Below are positions 59,135 through 64,000 of a stretch of 64,000 nt of DNA, in pieces. The position numbers and the translations under genes were made by a program. Numbering within the stretch: the first letter of the stretch is position 1; every line of letters starts with the position of its first letter. This stretch comes from Desulfovibrio sp. 86 (lineage in GTDB: Bacteria > Desulfobacterota > Desulfovibrionia > Desulfovibrionales > Desulfovibrionaceae): contig NZ_LR738849.1 of NCBI RefSeq assembly GCF_902702915.1, forward strand, positions 3,302,001 through 3,366,000, in the 5' to 3' direction. The notes beneath the pieces were generated by a model that did no database searches, was not told the origin of the DNA, and saw only the letters and a program-made list of their open reading frames with translations.

Positions 59135-59974
59135 ATGCGTGGAATTTTGATGACTGTGTTGCTTTTGGGCCTGATGCTTTCCGGTTGCGGGACCGCCAGC
59201 AGCAACGGCGGCTCCAAAGCCGCCGTGAACCTGTCGTCCTCGGTGCAGAACGGCAATGCCAACCAGTATAATCCCTATATGCACCAGAGTACGCCCAATC
59301 TTCGCGCGGCCTCGTCCGACAGTGCGGACATGCTCAAAAAACTGGGTGGCGGTGTGCCGACCATTGAGGGCGAGGCGGGCCATCGTCCCCAATGGAAATG
59401 CGAAATATATCCTGTGGTTTTTGGCACGGCCACTGCGCCGCATGAAATTCTCGTGCTGCTCGATTTTGCCGCGCCCCAGAGCGAAAAGGTCTGGCAGGCC
59501 GTGGTGGAGGCCAGCCGCTCGCTTTCACCCCAGCAGTGCAAGATTGTCGTTTTCGCCAACAGTAAGGAATACTATGGCACTGACCTTATGGGGCTTGGCA
59601 TCTGGATCAGCCATTCCCGCCCAGGTCAGGCAATGCCGTATCTGTCGTACGCCCTCGGTCAGTGGAACAAGGTCAAGGCCGAGCAGAAAAGTACCCGTGG
59701 CAAGGCTGTGCCTTTCCAGAACGAATATGACGCCACAGTCAAAAACACGGACTACCCCATCCATTATTCCTATTTTTCACATTTGCGCCCGCCTGTGCCT
59801 GCCAGTCAGGAGCTGAGCGTGGCCAAGTACTGCTATGACGCCGGCAACGTAAATTTGTATCAGGCCGAGCAGATCAGCAAATACTACGGAATCAAGAGCC
59901 TGCCTGCCGTTGTTGTGGACGGGCAGCACCTTTCTTCCGTCTCTGCGGGTAGCATTCTTAAAGCTTTGCAGTAA
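59135..59974 (+). CDS. Thioredoxin-fold lipoprotein
   Basis: A 279-residue protein with a lipoprotein signal, lipobox LSGC at residues 15-18. The mature part contains a thioredoxin-like fold: strand EILVLLDFAAPQSEKVW, then the cis-Pro region KYYGIKSLPAVVVDGQHLSS near the C-terminus. A classical CXXC pair is missing; only separated Cys residues are present. It could be a redox-inactive or single-Cys oxidoreductase. It starts 8 bp after cbiK, so the two are probably co-transcribed. Confidence 0.72.
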   Translation: MRGILMTVLLLGLMLSGCGTASSNGGSKAAVNLSSSVQNGNANQYNPYMHQSTPNLRAASSDSADMLKKLGGGVPTIEGEAGHRPQWKCEIYPVVFGTATAPHEILVLLDFAAPQSEKVWQAVVEASRSLSPQQCKIVVFANSKEYYGTDLMGLGIWISHSRPGQAMPYLSYALGQWNKVKAEQKSTRGKAVPFQNEYDATVKNTDYPIHYSYFSHLRPPVPASQELSVAKYCYDAGNVNLYQAEQISKYYGIKSLPAVVVDGQHLSSVSAGSILKALQ

Positions 59975-60043
59975 GAACGTAAAAGGAACACCGCCGCGCC
60001 TTCACCGGTTTTGCGGCAGGTCGTCAGGCAAGACCTCATGTAT

Positions 60044-60073
60044 AAAAAGCCCGCTCTTACGAGCGGGCTTTTT
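60044..60073. terminator. Bidirectional terminator
   Basis: AAAAAGCCCGCTC and GAGCGGGCTTTTT form a perfect 13-bp stem with a TTAC loop and T run on either strand. It lies between the lipoprotein gene and the convergent mqnA. Confidence 0.92.
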
Positions 60074-60091
60074 GTGATGCTGGGGGGCAGT

Positions 60092-60940
60092 TCACAGCCT
60101 GAAAAATTCCAATGGCGGTGCCGCGGGAATCATACGGGCAGCCGCAAGCTTGTCGTAAAAAAGTTTCAGGCCGCGCTGCTCTTCTTCACCGAGGCTGTAG
60201 ACAAGCCCGTTGCTGTAGTAGAAGGCCAGTTCGTCCCTGCTCAGCGGGCAGCCGTGTCCTGTAAGATCAAGTATCACGTCCATATGGGTCAGGCCCCAAT
60301 CCCGTCCCTGGCGCAGGAGTTCTCCCGGATCAGTGGCGAAAAGGCCTGCGTCGGCGGCAGCCCTGCTTACCACCCAGAGGCCGAAAATAAAGGGCAGTCC
60401 TGTCCAGTCACGCCACGCTTCAGCCATATCAAGGCGGTAGGGGTAGTCGGCATGGTTGCGCAGGCGCAGGGCTTCGTCGCCTATGGCCAAAAAGGCTGTT
60501 GGCGGATTGTCGCCACGCAGGGCGGGCGTGACCTGCCCGGTACTGTAGGTGACGTTGAGTTTGTAGCGGTCTTGCATGAGCAGGCGCAGCAAGGCCACAG
60601 AGGTATGCGTTTCGCCGCTGATCAGAATTTCCTGCCCGTCCAGTTGGTCCAGGGGGACGCGCGAAAGCAGAAGAACGCTCATGACCGGGCCGCGTGAACC
60701 TATGGAAAGGTCCTCCACAAGGTAATAGCGTTCCGGTCGGCAGGCATATTCAAAGCAGGATGTGGACGACACGTGCAGCTCGCCACGGGCCATCATGTTG
60801 TTGAGCAGGGCGGGCGGGCCGGATACCAGCTCAAAGTCGTGGGGCAGGATGCCCGCTTCAAGCGGATGATAGACTGGAAGAACGTTCAGATAGCCGATAC
60901 GGCCCATGCGCAGCGGAGGCCGCTGTTGGGGACTGTTCAT
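60092..60940 (-). CDS. mqnA: Chorismate dehydratase (futalosine pathway)
   Basis: A 282-residue protein. Family features are the N-terminal RMGRIGYLNVLPVYHPLE, then ELVSGPPALLNNMMARGELHVSSTSCFEYA, and GLPFIFGLWVVSR. It converts chorismate to 3-enolpyruvyl-benzoate, the first step of the futalosine route to menaquinone. It follows mqnC with a gap of about 180 bp and a hairpin, so it may be a separate transcript. Confidence 0.92.
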   Translation of the reverse strand: MNSPQQRPPLRMGRIGYLNVLPVYHPLEAGILPHDFELVSGPPALLNNMMARGELHVSSTSCFEYACRPERYYLVEDLSIGSRGPVMSVLLLSRVPLDQLDGQEILISGETHTSVALLRLLMQDRYKLNVTYSTGQVTPALRGDNPPTAFLAIGDEALRLRNHADYPYRLDMAEAWRDWTGLPFIFGLWVVSRAAADAGLFATDPGELLRQGRDWGLTHMDVILDLTGHGCPLSRDELAFYYSNGLVYSLGEEEQRGLKLFYDKLAAARMIPAAPPLEFFRL

Positions 60941-61065
60941 GACGACAACCTTGTTGCAGGGTGGGCATTGCTTGCCAGAGCAAAAAAAGGAAGCCTGTTT
61001 GATAAAATGCGCTGCTAAGGAAGCATTGATTAAAGAACCTCCTGGAAACGCGCAGTTGTAAAGAA

Positions 61066-61108
61066 CGCGCCCGGATGAAAGGCCTGTCTGGCACTTCGTC
61101 CGGGCGCG
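61066..61108 (-). terminator. Hairpin between mqnC and mqnA
   Basis: CGCGCCCGGATGAA and TTCGTCCGGGCGCG form a 14-bp stem with one mismatch around a 15-base loop. On the minus strand it is followed by TTCTTT. It probably ends the mqnE-mqnC transcript. Confidence 0.6.
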
Positions 61109-61121
61109 CCTTTATGAACTC

Positions 61122-62252
61122 TTATACCGAAGGCTGGGGCTCTACGGGCCTGTAGTCCATGGTGCGTTGTACCGGCGTAAACCCGGCGGCGCGGATGACC
61201 TTGTGGATGTCGGCCCGGCTCATCTGAAAAGACACTCCGGCCGCAGCCACGACGTTTTCTTCGATCATCAGCGAGCCGAAATCGTTGGCGCCATAAAAAA
61301 GGGCCAGTTGGGCAACGTGCGGCCCCATGGTCACCCACGATGCCTGGATGTTGACGATGTTGTCGAGCACCAGGCGCGAGACGGCCAGCAGACGCAAATA
61401 GGCGGGCGCGGGCAGGGGATCAACCTGAATGCGCGTATGCGCAGGCTGGAAAGTCCAGGGGATGAAGGCCGTGAACCCCTGTGTCCTGTCCTGTACTTCA
61501 CGCACGGCAAAAAGGTGGTCAAGCCGGTGGGCCGGGGATTCTTCGTGTCCGAACATCATGGTGGCCGTGGTGCGCAAGCCCAGCTTGTGGGCTTGTTCCA
61601 TAACGTCGAGCCACTGTTCGGCCGTGCATTTATTGGGCGAAACCTGGGCCCTGACGCCGGTATGCAGGATTTCCGCCCCGCCGCCGGGCAGGGAGTGCAG
61701 TCCGGCGTCTTTCAGGCGGCGCAGCACTTCCGTCACGGAAAGATTGAATTTTTCTGCCCAAAAGAAGATTTCCGGCGGTGAAAAGGCGTGAATGTGCAGT
61801 TGCGGCCATGTTTGCCGCAACCAGCGCAAAAGGTCTTCATACCACTCAAGGGGAAGGTCCGGATGGTGTCCGCCCTGAAGGAGAATCTGTGTTCCGCCAA
61901 GGGCCAGGGTTTCTTCCACCTTTTGGGCCATTTCTTCCCGGCTGATGACGTAGCCGTCTTCATGATCCGGCGCGCGAAAAAAGGCGCAGAACCGGCAGGC
62001 GCAGACGCACACGTTGGAATAGTTGATATTGCGGTCGCCCACGTAGGTGACAACGGGTTCGGGATGCATGCGCATGCGCATGCCATGCGCCAGTTGCGCC
62101 AGCGTATGGAGGCTGGCCTTGTAGTACAGGGCTTCAGCGGCGGAGCGATCAAGCCTCTGGCCGCTGGCCGCCAGTGCCGCCGCCTCGCGAACATCGGCAA
62201 AGGCCGGGCTTTCTTCCTCAAAGGGGCTGTGTGCGGGGGTAAAGATGCTCAC
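61122..62252 (-). CDS. mqnC: Dehypoxanthine futalosine cyclase (radical SAM)
   Basis: A 376-residue radical SAM enzyme. The cluster-binding C82, C86 and C89 (NVCVCACRFCAFF) have C-x3-C-x2-C spacing. Glycine-rich and metal regions follow: QILLQGGHHPDLP, HSLPGGGAEIL, and the C-terminal WVTMGPHVAQLALFYGANDFGS. It cyclises dehypoxanthinyl futalosine. Start and the mqnE stop overlap by 4 bp (ATGA), giving the order mqnE-mqnC in one operon. Confidence 0.94.
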   Translation of the reverse strand: MSIFTPAHSPFEEESPAFADVREAAALAASGQRLDRSAAEALYYKASLHTLAQLAHGMRMRMHPEPVVTYVGDRNINYSNVCVCACRFCAFFRAPDHEDGYVISREEMAQKVEETLALGGTQILLQGGHHPDLPLEWYEDLLRWLRQTWPQLHIHAFSPPEIFFWAEKFNLSVTEVLRRLKDAGLHSLPGGGAEILHTGVRAQVSPNKCTAEQWLDVMEQAHKLGLRTTATMMFGHEESPAHRLDHLFAVREVQDRTQGFTAFIPWTFQPAHTRIQVDPLPAPAYLRLLAVSRLVLDNIVNIQASWVTMGPHVAQLALFYGANDFGSLMIEENVVAAAGVSFQMSRADIHKVIRAAGFTPVQRTMDYRPVEPQPSV

Positions 62253-63391
62253 TGGCGCGCCTCCGGGCTGTCTGTGTCATTCATGATGTTGAACGTGGCG
62301 TTACGGCGCACGGGGGTAAAGCCGGAAGAGCGTATGAGATGCTCCAGTTCGTCAATGGTCATGCCCTGGGCGGACTGGGCCCCGGCCATATGGCCTATGC
62401 GTTCCTCAATGATTGTGCCGTCCAGATCGTCCGCGCCGTACCAAAGGGCCACAGGGGCCAGCTTGGGACCCATCATTATCCAATAGGCCTTGAGGTGGGG
62501 GATATTGTCCAGCATAAGGCGCGAAACAGCCACGGTGCGCAGTTGATCAAGGCCGCGCTGCGGCCCGACCTTGTCTTCAGGCAGCTTGAGAAGGCTGTTG
62601 TCCGTCAGGAAGGGCAGGGGAATAAAGCAGGTGAATCCGCCGCTTTTGTCCTGCTGCTCACGCAGACGGCAAAGATGGTCGACGCGGTGCTCATAGGTCT
62701 CAAGGTGTCCAAAAAGCATGGTGCAGTTGGTCTTGATGCCCAGACTGTGCGCTTCACCAGATATGCGCAACCACGCGGCGGCGTCCGCCTTGTGCGGGCA
62801 GATTTTGGGGCGCAGTTCTTCATCAAAAATTTCAGCGCCGCCGCCGGGCATCATGACGAGCCCAGCGGCTTGCAGCCTGTGCAGCACTTCAAGGGAGCTG
62901 ATGCCCTCAAGGCGCGAGAAATGTTCGATTTCCACGGCGGTAAAAGCTTTTACCGGCAGATCAGGATTAAAGGCCCGCACAGCGCGCAGCATGTCCTCAA
63001 ACCAGGACAAGGGGCGCGTGGGATGGCAACCGCCCACAATATGGAGCTCATCCAGTTGCAGGGGGGTGGCGTCGGCAGCACGCAGGCGGGCCATTACATC
63101 GTCAAGGCTCATGGCGAACGCGCCGGGGTCGCTTTCGGCATCACGGCGGAAGGCGCAGAAGGTACAGCCATTGACGCAAACATTGGTGTAGTTGATCTGC
63201 CTGTTTACCACATAAAAAGCCTTGTGCCCGTGCAGCCGGCAGCGCACGTGCAGGGCAAGGGCTCCCACGGCGGTAATGTCGGGGCAGCGGAACAGGGCAA
63301 GGCCGTCGTCAAAGCTCAGCCGTTGCCCGGCAAGCACTTTTTCATGGATGGACGAAAGGCCCAGTGCGGCGTAGTATGCAGCGTCTAACAT
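62249..63391 (-). CDS. mqnE: Aminofutalosine synthase (radical SAM)
   Basis: A 380-residue radical SAM enzyme starting at the ATG at 63391 (AGGA about 10 nt upstream; the long frame to 63604 is rejected). The cluster-binding C72, C76 and C79 (NVCVNGCTFCAFRR) are followed by LHIVGGCHPTRPL, VMMPGGGAEIFDEELR and YWIMMGPKLAPVALWYGADDLDGT. It joins the MqnA product to SAM, giving aminofutalosine. It is divergent from mqnD (83 bp apart). Confidence 0.94.
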   Translation of the reverse strand: MLDAAYYAALGLSSIHEKVLAGQRLSFDDGLALFRCPDITAVGALALHVRCRLHGHKAFYVVNRQINYTNVCVNGCTFCAFRRDAESDPGAFAMSLDDVMARLRAADATPLQLDELHIVGGCHPTRPLSWFEDMLRAVRAFNPDLPVKAFTAVEIEHFSRLEGISSLEVLHRLQAAGLVMMPGGGAEIFDEELRPKICPHKADAAAWLRISGEAHSLGIKTNCTMLFGHLETYEHRVDHLCRLREQQDKSGGFTCFIPLPFLTDNSLLKLPEDKVGPQRGLDQLRTVAVSRLMLDNIPHLKAYWIMMGPKLAPVALWYGADDLDGTIIEERIGHMAGAQSAQGMTIDELEHLIRSSGFTPVRRNATFNIMNDTDSPEARQ

Positions 63392-63474
63392 GATGAAATC
63401 CTGTAGGTGGAGTGGGCCGAAATGGCCGCAAGCAGAGTAGGCCGCCCGCAGCACGCTGTCAATCCGAGGAAACA

Positions 63475-64000
63475 ATGTCTTCAGTTTTTCCGCAAAACAC
63501 GTTCCAGAGCCTGAGGTTCGGACTTTCACCCTGCCCCAACGACACATATATTTTTCACGCCCTGCTGCACGGTATCGTGCCCGCGCCAGCGGCTCTACGT
63601 CCACACATGGCGGACGTTGAAGAACTGAACACGCTGGCCCAGAAAGGCCAGCTTGAGGTTACCAAGCTTTCACTTGGCGTTGTGGCGGAGGTTATGGACA
63701 GGTACGCGCTTTTGTCATCAGGGGCGGCCCTGGGCTGGGGGTGCGGCCCTCTTGTAGTTGCCCGCAAAGGTCTGACGCCAGACGACTGGAAAAACGCCAC
63801 TGTGGCCGTGCCCGGATTGCTGACCACCGCCAATCTTTTGCTTACCCTGCACGGCGGTTTTCAGGGGCCCAGACAGGAAATGCTGTTCAGCGACGTCATG
63901 CCCGCCGTGGCCAGAGGCGAGGCCGATCTGGGGCTTGTCATCCACGAGGGCCGATTCACGTATGAAAAACTTGGCCTGACCAAGGTGCTTGATCTTGGCC
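63475..64000 (+). CDS. mqnD: 1,4-dihydroxy-6-naphthoate synthase, 3' end outside window
   Basis: An open frame from the ATG at 63475 (GAGGAAACA upstream) runs off the window after about 175 codons. The N-terminus MSSVFPQNTFQSLRFGLSPC with PNDTYIFHALLHG is the MqnD start. DVEELNTLAQKGQLEVTKLSLGVVAEVMDRYALLSSG and ADLGLVIHEGRFTYEKLGL are further signatures. It forms the naphthoate ring of menaquinone from cyclic futalosine. Its presence completes the pathway here with mqnA, mqnC and mqnE (mqnB not seen in the window). Confidence 0.93.
   Translation, partial: MSSVFPQNTFQSLRFGLSPCPNDTYIFHALLHGIVPAPAALRPHMADVEELNTLAQKGQLEVTKLSLGVVAEVMDRYALLSSGAALGWGCGPLVVARKGLTPDDWKNATVAVPGLLTTANLLLTLHGGFQGPRQEMLFSDVMPAVARGEADLGLVIHEGRFTYEKLGLTKVLDLG

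Noticed and set aside
1..64000. CRISPR arrays
   Set aside because: No series of short regularly spaced direct repeats was seen; the 120-bp pair is a single duplication 3.5 kb apart.

Overview
The window looks like the chromosome of a Desulfovibrio-type sulfate reducer (Desulfovibrionaceae). It carries a homotrimeric porin of the kind typical of that group, futalosine-pathway menaquinone genes (mqnA, mqnC, mqnE and the start of mqnD), a cytoplasmic CbiK cobaltochelatase, DnaE, a DUF3179 protein and RmlD. These assignments come from reading the proteins; no database search was possible.

Layout. Bases 1-5515 are an accessory flank. It holds the 3' part of an unrecognised membrane protein gene, a secreted hypothetical protein, a protein of about 45-residue TPR-like repeats, an IS481-family element whose terminal repeat supplies the stop codon of the neighbouring gene, and a nuclease gene that lost its 3' end. 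Bases about 5553-37992 are a temperate-phage-type gene block, essentially all on the minus strand. In transcription order it has: a P4-type helicase/primase; a Toprim primase; terminase small and large subunits; a small helix-turn-helix (HTH) protein; an AT-rich cassette of a ParB-like protein plus a DNA adenine methylase; a head-tail adaptor, portal, S49 protease, DUF2190 decoration protein and major capsid; endolysin and lysis genes; and a P2/Mu-type contractile tail (sheath, tube, chaperone with frameshift, tape measure, X, D, V, U, W, J, I) ending in tail fibres. The head is lambda-like and the tail P2-like. No integrase, repressor or excision control module is visible, although a tRNA-Arg(CCT) gene bounds the block at 38579-38655.

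Bases 38656-64000 are ordinary chromosome: porin, a STAS-like protein with a His/Cys-rich tail, a YhaN/YhaO (SbcCD-like) pair, a TPR protein, a glycosyltransferase, a membrane metallophosphoesterase, dnaE, an HD-domain protein, DUF3179, rmlD, cbiK, a thioredoxin-fold lipoprotein and the menaquinone genes.

The most interesting items are: (1) the ParB-HEPN-like plus Dam cassette set into the late phage operon with its own operator-like palindrome and terminator; (2) a 120-bp, 5-mismatch direct repeat able to fold into a long hairpin, placed just upstream of the ribosome binding sites (RBS) of the protease and holin genes; (3) a 41-codon gene translationally coupled between gpW and gpJ and flanked by a near-duplicate junction; (4) a tail-chaperone frameshift in the +1/-2 register instead of the P2 -1 register; (5) an AT-rich, inverted-repeat-flanked candidate origin between the two replication genes.
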